Below are positions 1 through 7,851 of a stretch of DNA of 64,000 nucleotides, piece by piece (within the stretch, counting starts at the first letter, position 1; each line of letters opens with the position of its first letter). Under the pieces are notes generated by a model. The model was given only the letters and a program-made list of their open reading frames with translations, ran no database searches and was not told the DNA's origin. The stretch comes from Anaerolineaceae bacterium oral taxon 439. GTDB lineage: Bacteria > Chloroflexota > Anaerolineae > Anaerolineales > Anaerolineaceae. Both the position numbers and the translations under genes were made by a program. Location: assembly GCA_001717545.1 (NCBI GenBank), contig CP017039.1:1488001-1552000 (forward strand). The letters run 5' to 3'.

Positions 1-993
1 TTTATCGGGTCGAATTATGTCGCCGACCTGATCCGCAGGGGCGACGAGGTCACGATCTACGATAATTTATCGCGGCCGGGCGTTTCGTATAATATTGACT
101 GGCTGAATCGCGAATTCGGAGCGGACGCGTTCCGGCTCATCGTCGGCGACGTACGCGACGCGGATAAACTCGAAAAAGAAATCGGGAAGCCGGACGTTGT
201 CGCGCATTTCGCGGCGCAGGTCGCGGTTACGACGTCGGTCGTCAATCCGCGCGAGGATTTCGAAATCAACGCGCTTGGGACGTTCAACGTTCTCGAAGCG
301 GTCCGAAAATCCGGAACGCAGCCGACCGTCCTTTACACGTCGACGAATAAAGTTTACGGCGGAATGGAAGACGTTCGCGTCTCGGTCGGGAAGACCCGCT
401 ACCGGTATCTGGATTATCCGGAGGGAATTACAGAGGCCCAGCCGCTCGATTTTCATTCGCCTTATGGATGCTCCAAGGGGGCGGGGGATCAGTACATGCG
501 CGATTACGCACGGATTTACGGAATTCCGACCGTCGTATTCCGGCAGAGCGCGATCTACGGAACTCGCCAGTTCGGGATCGAGGATCAGGGCTGGGTTTCC
601 TGGTTCATTATCGCCGTGCTGACGAATAAGCCGCTGACGATTTACGGCGACGGGAAGCAGGTCCGGGACCTGCTGTATATCGACGACCTGATCCGCGTTT
701 ACCATGCGGCCGTCGAGCAGCCGGAGAAATCCGCCGGGCAGATTTTCAATATTGGCGGGGGCTCTAAACGCGTTATTTCGGTTTGGAAGGAGTTTGGTCC
801 GCTGCTGGAGGAATTAGCTGGAAAGCCGGTCGACGTCCGCTACAGCGACTGGCGTCCGGGCGATCAGGTCATCTACGTTTCCGATATCCATAAGGCAAAG
901 GACGTTCTCGGCTGGGCGCCGGAAATCAGCGTGCGCGACGGGATTGAAATGGTCTGGCGCTGGGCTTCGGAGAATAAGGGCTTATTTTCGTGA
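1..993 (+). CDS. NAD-dependent sugar epimerase, CDP-paratose 2-epimerase (CDP-tyvelose epimerase) type, 5'-truncated
   Basis: The frame is open from base 1, so the start codon lies outside the window. The first residues visible (FIGSNYVADLI) are the tail of the Rossmann GxxGFIG nucleotide-binding loop, so only about 10 residues are missing. The catalytic Tyr-x3-Lys of extended short-chain dehydrogenases is Y155/K159 (window numbering) in YGCSKGAGDQY. The stretch VVFRQSAIYGTRQFGIEDQG closely matches CDP-paratose 2-epimerases, which interconvert CDP-paratose and CDP-tyvelose for surface polysaccharide. A UDP-glucose 4-epimerase-like role cannot be excluded. The next gene starts at a GTG inside its stop codon, so the glycosyltransferase that follows is probably translationally coupled to it. 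Confidence 0.85.
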   Translation, partial: FIGSNYVADLIRRGDEVTIYDNLSRPGVSYNIDWLNREFGADAFRLIVGDVRDADKLEKEIGKPDVVAHFAAQVAVTTSVVNPREDFEINALGTFNVLEAVRKSGTQPTVLYTSTNKVYGGMEDVRVSVGKTRYRYLDYPEGITEAQPLDFHSPYGCSKGAGDQYMRDYARIYGIPTVVFRQSAIYGTRQFGIEDQGWVSWFIIAVLTNKPLTIYGDGKQVRDLLYIDDLIRVYHAAVEQPEKSAGQIFNIGGGSKRVISVWKEFGPLLEELAGKPVDVRYSDWRPGDQVIYVSDIHKAKDVLGWAPEISVRDGIEMVWRWASENKGLFS

Positions 994-2147
994 AGATTCT
1001 TGTAGCGGTAACTTATTTCAGCCCGTACGTCAGCGGGCTGACGATATACGCCGAGCGGATCGCCAAGGCGTGGGCACGGCGGGGACATGAGGTAACTGTC
1101 CTTACCTCGCGTCATGATCCTTCGCTTCCGCGTGAAGAATTCGTCGACGGGGTTAAAATTGTCCGCTGCCCGATCTGGCTGAGGATCAGTAAGGGCGCGG
1201 TTATGCCGGCGTTTTGGGCTTATGCGCTGAAGCATATGGGCGAGTTCGACGTCGTCAATATCCACCTGCCGCAGTTCGACGCGGCCTGGGTCGCGTTCGC
1301 CGCCAGGCTGAAAAAGACGTTTTCGGTCCTGACGTATCATTGCGACCTGGTGATGCCGTCCGGATGGGTAAACGGGTTGGCGAACCGCGCGGTATTATGG
1401 ATGAACCGGATGGCGGGGCGGTTCGCGGATAAAGTCGTCGCTTATACCGAGGATTACGCCGCCTATTCGTTCTTCCTTCCTGAATTCAAGCCGAAGCAGG
1501 CGATTATTCAGCCGCCGGTCGAGCTTCCCGCCGTGAGCGACGAGGGCGTTGACCGTTTTATCGCGGCGGTTAATCCGGACGGGTTCCGGCCGGTGATCGG
1601 AATGGCCTGCCGGTTGGCGGAGGATAAAGGCGCGGAAATTCTGCTGGACGCGCTTCCGGCGATCCTTGAAAAATATCCGAACGCCTGCGTTTACTTCGCT
1701 GGTCCGTACGATAACGTTTTAGGCGAACGTCCGTATTACCTGCGGCTGAAGGCGCGGTTCGACGCGATGATCCGCGCGGATCATTGGCGCTTTCTGGGGT
1801 CGCTTTCGCCGGACGGAATGGCGAAGTTCTACCGCATGATCGATTTACTGACGATGCCGTCGTTGAACCGGACGGACTCGTTCGGCCTGGTGCAGATTGA
1901 GGCGATGATGAACGGGAAGCCGGTGGTGGCTTCGAATTTACCCGGAATTCGCGTTCCGGTAACGCGGCATGGCATGGGCAGAATCTGCGAAATCGGGAGC
2001 GGCGAAGATTTGGCGGCGAAGATCCTCGACGTCCTGGGCGAAAAGAGAGATTATCGCGATAAAACCGCTGAAATCCGGGATTTTTACCGGCCGGAGGCTG
2101 TCGCGGCGAAGTATGAGGAAATGCTGAAGGAAAATGGAATCGAATAG
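990..2147 (+). CDS. Glycosyltransferase family 4 (GT-B fold)
   Basis: A 385-residue cytoplasmic or membrane-associated glycosyltransferase that would add a sugar from a nucleotide donor during glycan assembly. The N-terminus MKILVAVTYFSPYVSGLTIYAERIAKAW is the typical GT4 acceptor domain (glycine-rich loop, then HEVTVLTSR). The C-terminal half has the donor-site block DSFGLVQIEAMMNGKPVVASNLPGIR, the GT4 equivalent of the E-x7-E motif, here with Asp at the first position. The start is a GTG at 990 overlapping the epimerase TGA (GTGA), and the 3' end overlaps the next gene by 14 bases, which indicates one transcript. Donor and acceptor sugars cannot be read from the sequence. Confidence 0.88.
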   Translation: MKILVAVTYFSPYVSGLTIYAERIAKAWARRGHEVTVLTSRHDPSLPREEFVDGVKIVRCPIWLRISKGAVMPAFWAYALKHMGEFDVVNIHLPQFDAAWVAFAARLKKTFSVLTYHCDLVMPSGWVNGLANRAVLWMNRMAGRFADKVVAYTEDYAAYSFFLPEFKPKQAIIQPPVELPAVSDEGVDRFIAAVNPDGFRPVIGMACRLAEDKGAEILLDALPAILEKYPNACVYFAGPYDNVLGERPYYLRLKARFDAMIRADHWRFLGSLSPDGMAKFYRMIDLLTMPSLNRTDSFGLVQIEAMMNGKPVVASNLPGIRVPVTRHGMGRICEIGSGEDLAAKILDVLGEKRDYRDKTAEIRDFYRPEAVAAKYEEMLKENGIE

Positions 2148-2955
2148 TACAAACGTAACGACGATAAAAGACAGCGATTTTCTGTGGACACAGATCAGCG
2201 AGCTGCCCTATTTTCGCGGGCTGCTGCGCGCGGTTGAGTCGAAGTTTTATCAGGATTTAACGCTGAAACGGCCTGTGCTGGACGTCGGCTGCGGCGACGG
2301 TCATTTCGCGGCGCGGACGTTCGCGCAGAAAATCGACGTGGGGATCGACCCCTGGAAAGGTCCGTTAGCCGAGGCGACGGCGCGCGGCGTTTATGATCAG
2401 ACGCTCGAATCCGCGGGCGCGGAGATCCCGTTCCCGGACGAAACGTTCGAAACGGTTATCAGTAACTCCGTTCTGGAGCATATTCCGGATCTCGATCCGG
2501 TTATTACCGAGATATCGCGCGTGATTAAACCGGGCGGGCTGTTTGTTTTCTGCGTCCCGAATCATCAGTTTCTGGGGAACTTGTCCGTCTCGAATTTTCT
2601 GGATCGGATTTACCTGAAGCCGTTGGGGAATCTGTACCGCGCTTTTTTCAACCGGATTTCGCGTCATTATCACTGCGATGCGCCGGACGTCTGGAAAAAG
2701 CGGCTGACGGATAACGGGTTTGAACTTGTCAGGCACTGGCATTATTTTTCTCCGAAGGCGTTCCATGTCCTCGAATGGGGGCATTATTTCGGGTTGCCGT
2801 CGCTGATTACGCGGAAGCTGTTCGGGAAATGGATCCTGTTCCCGAATCGAACGGCGCTGGCTCCGATCGAAAAGCTTTGCCGGAAGTACTATGAAGAACC
2901 GTGGGAACAGGAAGCCGGTTCTTACACGTTTTATATCGCGCGGAAGAAAGCGTAA
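2134..2955 (+). CDS. Class I SAM-dependent methyltransferase
   Basis: A 273-residue methyltransferase of the Methyltransf_11 type. Motif I is LDVGCGDGHFAAR, followed by GIDPWKG for the acidic ribose-binding loop, and the post-II block SNSVLEHIPDLDPVITEISRVIKPGGLFVFCVPN is diagnostic of SAM-binding Rossmann methyltransferases. The C-terminal 110 residues are aromatic and basic, with HYHCDAPDVWKKRL, and look like a substrate domain. It overlaps the upstream glycosyltransferase and directly abuts the next gene, so a role in methylating a glycan or lipid-linked sugar is inferred from context. The exact acceptor is unknown. Confidence 0.85.
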   Translation: MESNSTNVTTIKDSDFLWTQISELPYFRGLLRAVESKFYQDLTLKRPVLDVGCGDGHFAARTFAQKIDVGIDPWKGPLAEATARGVYDQTLESAGAEIPFPDETFETVISNSVLEHIPDLDPVITEISRVIKPGGLFVFCVPNHQFLGNLSVSNFLDRIYLKPLGNLYRAFFNRISRHYHCDAPDVWKKRLTDNGFELVRHWHYFSPKAFHVLEWGHYFGLPSLITRKLFGKWILFPNRTALAPIEKLCRKYYEEPWEQEAGSYTFYIARKKA

Positions 2956-2979
2956 TTGCGTATAGGCGAAGGGGAATTT

Positions 2980-5277
2980 TTGGAAGAACTCAGCGTACTC
3001 GATTATCTTCGGCTTAAGCTGAAACGTGAAAACTGGGGGAAGGAGATTCTCCCGACGGGGGAGATCGTTCCCCACGATCCCGCGGCGACGGACGACAGCG
3101 CCGGAGAGACGGTCCCGCCGTTGGCAAGGTTCGGCGCATGGGTCGACCGCAACTTCGATTGGCGTCCTGAGACGGCGTATCCGCTCGAACGGTGGTCTTT
3201 CTTCCTCGCGGTTGCGCTCGCTTTCATGGCGCAGCTCCTGTTGGAACCCGAAATAACGGGGCCGTTCCGGAATGGCGCGCTGGCGGCGATCCTTTACGGC
3301 TTAGCCTCGATAAGCCTGATCCTGGGGGCGTTCCTGCTTGCGCTGCATGAGCGATCGCTTCGCTCATTTCGTTCGCTTCGCTCGCTTGTCGCGGAAGAGG
3401 CTGACATGTTGGACGAAACGAGCGCAGGAATCGTGAGTTCCGACGATCCGGAAGTCCCGTCTGCGTCCGAAGGCGCCGCCGCCCGCGATGATGATCCAGA
3501 CCGTGAGCTGTGCGGTTCGGTTCCCTGGCTGCGTTCCGCTTTGGCGTTCGCGGTTACTGCTCTGGCGTTCGTTCTTTTTGGATCGAATCGGTTTAATTTC
3601 CTGAACGTCTCTGTATGGATTGGCGCAGTGCTCGTTTCGCTCGCCGCGTTTTTTGGAGCGCCGGACTGGAAGCGGTTCGCGGCCGGCGCCAGGTCCTTCC
3701 TCGGGAGGCTGAATCCGTTGCGGCTGACGATTGAGCCGTGGACGATCGCCTGTCTTTTCGTATTTGCGGTCTCGGGCTGGTTCCGGTTTTATCAGCTTTC
3801 GACCGTGCCGACGGACATGTTCAGCGATCACGCAGAGAAGCTGTATGACGTGATGGACGTTCTCAATGGACAGAACGCGATTTTCTTTATCCGCAATACC
3901 GGGCGGGAAGCTTTCCAATTCTATTGGACGGCGCTGATGATCCGGCTTTTCGGAACCGGCGTCAGCTTCCTGAGCCTGAAAATTGGAACGGCGATCGCGG
4001 GCATGACGGTGCTGCCGTTTGTGTACCTGCTTGGGAAACGTCTGAGCGGCCGTTGGGTCGGCCTGATCGCGATGCTGATCTGCGGCGTTGGGTATTGGCC
4101 GAACGTTCTGTCTCGCGTCGCGCTGCGATTTGCGTTTTATCCGATGTTCGCGGCGCCGGTGATCTATTTTCTGTTCGATGGGCTTGAATCGCGGAGGAAA
4201 TGGCCGTTCGCGCTTGGCGGGCTGCTGATGGGCGTCGGTCTTCAGGGTTACAGCGCGTACCGGATCGTCCCGTTTCTGGTGCTGGTCCTGTTCGCGATCG
4301 CGCTGATCCGGGATCGGGCCGGAGCGCGGGTGGAGACGCTGCGGCGGATAGGGCTATTTTTCTGGTTCGCGCTGCTGGGCGCTCTGCCGTTGGCGAATAT
4401 CGCGATGACGTCGCCGGAGCTGGTCTGGTACCGGGCTTTTTCGCGGTTGGATCCGACGTTTTCTCCAGAGTCCGCCTCCGCGGCGCTGGTTTTCACTTCG
4501 AATTTGTGGAAAGCGGCGATTATGCCGTTTTGGAGCAACGGGCGAATCTGGGTCCATTCGATCCCGTATCGCCCGGCGTTTGACCTGATCACGGCTGCTT
4601 TTTACTTTATTGGTTTGGGAGCGTTGACGATTCGCGCGGTTCGGAAACGCGAGTTTGAAGTGATTGCGCTGCTGATTTCGATTCCGATTTTACTGCTGCC
4701 GTCGGCATTGTCGATTGCGTTTCCTGATGAAAACCCGTCGCTGAACCGGACCGGAGCGGCGGTGATCCCCATGACGATTGCCGCCGCCGTCGGGCTATTC
4801 GAGTTTGGGTTGAGGTTGATCCGTGCGACGCGATCGCGGCCCGTGCGGATGGCGGCGGCGCTGGCGGTTTGCTTTTTACTGCTGGTTGGGATCGCGAACG
4901 CGAATAGGGCGTTGGTATTTACGAGTTGGCAGCGGATTTATACGAACAACGCCTGGAACACGAAGCAGATCGGCGCGGCGCTTCGCGGCTTTGACGGATC
5001 GATCGGCGATCAGGCGAACGCGTTCGTTATCCCCTATCCGCATTGGGTCGATACGCGGCTGGTCGGGATTACCGGCGGTTTTCCGGAGCGCGATTTCGCG
5101 TTGCCGCGGGAACGGATCGGGACCGTTGGCGGAGGCGACCGTCCGCTGTTATTCGTGATTAAGGATGACGACACGGAAAGCGAGGCGCTGATCCGGACGC
5201 AGTATCCCGAGGTCACGACGCGGCGGATTCCGGGGACCGCGCCGGGAAAAGATTTTAAACTGATGCTGGTTCCTTGA
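2980..5277 (+). CDS. GT39-like (ArnT/PMT-type) polytopic membrane glycosyltransferase
   Basis: About 765 residues: a cytoplasmic N-terminal segment of about 65 residues, a paired hydrophobic hairpin near residues 70-120, a charged loop rich in Asp/Glu, and then ten or more membrane spans. The stretch STVPTDMFSDHAEKLYDVMD followed by GREAFQFYWTALMIRLFG resembles the first luminal loop of GT39/GT83 enzymes, where acidic residues take part in transfer from a polyprenyl-phosphate sugar. The C-terminus is a soluble extracellular domain (about residues 655-765). The start chosen is TTG 2980, which has an AAGGGG five bases upstream; TTG 2956, immediately after the methyltransferase stop, is in frame but has a weaker ribosome site. 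Co-transcription with the preceding genes is likely. Confidence 0.8.
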   Translation: MEELSVLDYLRLKLKRENWGKEILPTGEIVPHDPAATDDSAGETVPPLARFGAWVDRNFDWRPETAYPLERWSFFLAVALAFMAQLLLEPEITGPFRNGALAAILYGLASISLILGAFLLALHERSLRSFRSLRSLVAEEADMLDETSAGIVSSDDPEVPSASEGAAARDDDPDRELCGSVPWLRSALAFAVTALAFVLFGSNRFNFLNVSVWIGAVLVSLAAFFGAPDWKRFAAGARSFLGRLNPLRLTIEPWTIACLFVFAVSGWFRFYQLSTVPTDMFSDHAEKLYDVMDVLNGQNAIFFIRNTGREAFQFYWTALMIRLFGTGVSFLSLKIGTAIAGMTVLPFVYLLGKRLSGRWVGLIAMLICGVGYWPNVLSRVALRFAFYPMFAAPVIYFLFDGLESRRKWPFALGGLLMGVGLQGYSAYRIVPFLVLVLFAIALIRDRAGARVETLRRIGLFFWFALLGALPLANIAMTSPELVWYRAFSRLDPTFSPESASAALVFTSNLWKAAIMPFWSNGRIWVHSIPYRPAFDLITAAFYFIGLGALTIRAVRKREFEVIALLISIPILLLPSALSIAFPDENPSLNRTGAAVIPMTIAAAVGLFEFGLRLIRATRSRPVRMAAALAVCFLLLVGIANANRALVFTSWQRIYTNNAWNTKQIGAALRGFDGSIGDQANAFVIPYPHWVDTRLVGITGGFPERDFALPRERIGTVGGGDRPLLFVIKDDDTESEALIRTQYPEVTTRRIPGTAPGKDFKLMLVP

Positions 5278-5361
5278 AGACCGCTTTGGGAAGCGTTATA
5301 TAATTCAGGATGAATGGAGGCCCCGGCGGCGTGAAACGGCTGCGCGCGGGCTGGAGGAAAG

Positions 5362-7851
5362 ATGATACCCATGATGACTGGTTTTGAGGCCGGGGTCCAA
5401 TCCGCCGGAGGAACCTGGAGCGAACTGTTTTCCCGCGGCGCGGCGGTGAACGCCGTTCCGCTGTTGACGGTTTTGGCGTGGTATCTGACGGTTTTGGCGA
5501 TTGGGACCGTTTTCTATCCGCTGACACGATTGGTTTTCGGCGGCGACAGTGTTCGCGGTTGGGGCGTTTCGCGGTTCTTTGGCCTGCTTGTTTGGGGCGT
5601 GACGGTCTGGCTCGCGAGCCAGTTCGGCGCGACGTTTCTTCCCATTACGATGACGGCCTGTTTTTGCGCGTGGGCGCTGGTGAACCTGATCCTTTTCTTC
5701 GGATTCTGGAAAGTGATCTGCGGCGAGCTGCGTTCGAATCGGAAGCGGATTCTGACGATCGAAGCGGTTTTCCTGGGCCTGTTCGTGTTTTTTCTGTTGA
5801 TCCGTCTGGGGAATCCTGACCTCTGGCACCCGTATAAAGGCGGAGAAAAGCCAATGGATTTCTCGTATTTCAACGCTGTTCTCAAGAGTACGATTCTTCC
5901 GCCTTACGATCCATGGTTCAGCGGCGGGCGGCTTAATTATTATTATTATGGATTTTTCCTGTCCGGGCTGCTGACGAAGTGGTTGGGGATCGTTCCGTCG
6001 GTCGCGTATAACCTGATCCTGCCTACCTGGTTCGCATATTTGGGCGTTGGCGCTTTTTCGATTGGCGCGACGATTTTTCGCGGCCTGTATCCGGACGGGT
6101 CAGAGTCGGCGGCGACAGGAACAGGCCTGCTTTCGGTAACTTTTTTACAGCTGATCGGCAATCTGGGTACGCTTGGAATTATCGGATCGCAGCTCGTCCA
6201 GTTGGGACGGCAGGCGCTTCCGATGGTTGAGGGTCAGGCGAACGGATTCATAGCTTTTTTTGTCGGAATCCGCCAGCTCTTCGCCGGGCATCGATTTCAG
6301 CTTTACCCGGGCGATTGGTATTGGATTCCGAGCCGGGCGATTCCCGGTGAGCCGATTACCGAATTCCCGTATTTTACGTTTCTTTACGGCGATCCTCATG
6401 CGCACCTGTTCGCGCTGCCGATAACGGTTCTCGTTCTGGTCTGGATCGTTTCGCTGGCCTTCCGGGTTGATCGGTGCGCGCTCCCGAAATGGGGCGAGTG
6501 GGTGATCGCGCTGATCGGCGGAGGGTTGACGATCGGGTCGCTGATCCCGACGAATACTTGGGATTTCCCAACGTTTTTGCTGCTGGCGATTGGGGCGATC
6601 GGGTTGATCGTCGGACGTTTCCGCTTGAGCGGTCCGGACGCGGCGGCGCGGAAAGCGTGGATTATCGCCGCGTCCGTCGTCCTGGTAGCTGTCGTTTCGG
6701 CTGGACTTTTCCTGCCGTACCTGCTGACGAATTGGCGCGATTCGGGCATGATGTTCTGGGAGGGGGACCGAACGCCGCAGTGGGCGTATCTTCTGCACTG
6801 GGGGATATTCCTGTTCGCGGTTGCCGGTTGGTTGATCTATGAGACGATGGACTGGCTGAAGGTGGTTAAGATTTCCGCGGTTCGAAAGTTTTACGCGAGG
6901 GTTCAGGCCGGCTTTTTTATTTTCGCCGTGTTCCTGGTTATTGTCTTCGGTTTTTTCGCTGCGACGAAGGCGCCGGTCGGTTTGATCGCGTTCCCGTTGA
7001 TGCTGTGGGCGTTGGTTCTCCTTCTCCGTCCGGGTCAGCCGCTCCTGAAGCGCATTATTTTCTTCTGTCTGGGGACCGCGTTTTTTATCACGTTATTCGT
7101 TGAATTTACCGCGCTGCGCGGCGACGTCGGCCGAATGAATATGGTTTTTAAGCTGTACAATCAGGCCTGGACGCTGATGGCGCTGGGGGCCGCGATCGGG
7201 ACCGCTGTGGTGATAGCCGGCTGGGCTGGGAATGAATCGGGTTCCCGGAGTCGTTTTTCGGAAATGACGGCGACGGCATGGAAGGTCCTTTTTTCCTGCC
7301 TGCTTTTCAGCGGGGCGCTGTTTACGCTGACCGCCAGTATGGATAAGATTCGCGACCGCATGGTTAAAACCGCGCCGCACTCACTCGATGGAATGGCGTA
7401 CATGGACAGCGCGTTTTATTCTCAGGACGGTTTCACGATGGACCTGTCTCAGGATGCCAACGCGATCCGCTGGCTCCAGGAGAACGTCTCCGGTTCGCCG
7501 ACGATCGTTGAGGGTCATGCGACGGAATATAAATGGGGAAACCGGATGACGGTGTATACCGGGCTGCCCTCGGTCATTGGTTGGAATTATCATCAGCGCC
7601 AGCAGCGGACGATGATGACTGAGGCGGTTTGGAAGCGGGTTGAGGACGTCAACGATTTTTATACAACGGCGTCGGTTGAGGCGGCGCGTGCGTTTCTCGA
7701 TACGTATGGCGTTCGTTATGTGATCGTCGGTCAGCTTGAACGGGGATTGTACGACCCGACGGGGATCGCGAAATTCGACGCTGCGGACGGCGATGCCTGG
7801 AAAACGGTTTTCCGTGACCGGGATACGGTGATATATGAGGTGAAGAAATGA
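5362..7851 (+). CDS. DUF2298 (YYY family) polytopic membrane protein
   Basis: An 829-residue protein with at least a dozen hydrophobic spans. The hallmark of DUF2298 is visible as GGRLNYYYYGFFLSGLL near residue 190, with KPMDFSYFNAVLKSTILPPYDPWFSG just before it and EFPYFTFLYGDPHAHLFALP near residue 335. The C-terminal 130 residues are extracytoplasmic and contain IVEGHATEYKWGNRMTVYTGLPSVIGWNYH and a terminal YGVRYVIVGQLE block. The family is thought to be a GT-C-like membrane transferase but has no proven activity. A GGAGG sits 4 bases before ATG 5362. It overlaps the next paralogue by four bases (ATGA), so both are made from one transcript. Confidence 0.82.
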   Translation: MIPMMTGFEAGVQSAGGTWSELFSRGAAVNAVPLLTVLAWYLTVLAIGTVFYPLTRLVFGGDSVRGWGVSRFFGLLVWGVTVWLASQFGATFLPITMTACFCAWALVNLILFFGFWKVICGELRSNRKRILTIEAVFLGLFVFFLLIRLGNPDLWHPYKGGEKPMDFSYFNAVLKSTILPPYDPWFSGGRLNYYYYGFFLSGLLTKWLGIVPSVAYNLILPTWFAYLGVGAFSIGATIFRGLYPDGSESAATGTGLLSVTFLQLIGNLGTLGIIGSQLVQLGRQALPMVEGQANGFIAFFVGIRQLFAGHRFQLYPGDWYWIPSRAIPGEPITEFPYFTFLYGDPHAHLFALPITVLVLVWIVSLAFRVDRCALPKWGEWVIALIGGGLTIGSLIPTNTWDFPTFLLLAIGAIGLIVGRFRLSGPDAAARKAWIIAASVVLVAVVSAGLFLPYLLTNWRDSGMMFWEGDRTPQWAYLLHWGIFLFAVAGWLIYETMDWLKVVKISAVRKFYARVQAGFFIFAVFLVIVFGFFAATKAPVGLIAFPLMLWALVLLLRPGQPLLKRIIFFCLGTAFFITLFVEFTALRGDVGRMNMVFKLYNQAWTLMALGAAIGTAVVIAGWAGNESGSRSRFSEMTATAWKVLFSCLLFSGALFTLTASMDKIRDRMVKTAPHSLDGMAYMDSAFYSQDGFTMDLSQDANAIRWLQENVSGSPTIVEGHATEYKWGNRMTVYTGLPSVIGWNYHQRQQRTMMTEAVWKRVEDVNDFYTTASVEAARAFLDTYGVRYVIVGQLERGLYDPTGIAKFDAADGDAWKTVFRDRDTVIYEVKK

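Noticed and set aside
67-705. Long minus-strand open frame over the epimerase
   Set aside because: It is antisense to a well-supported enzyme and its residue make-up (Arg/Pro-rich) is typical of shadow frames in GC-rich DNA. Many similar frames were dropped for the same reason.
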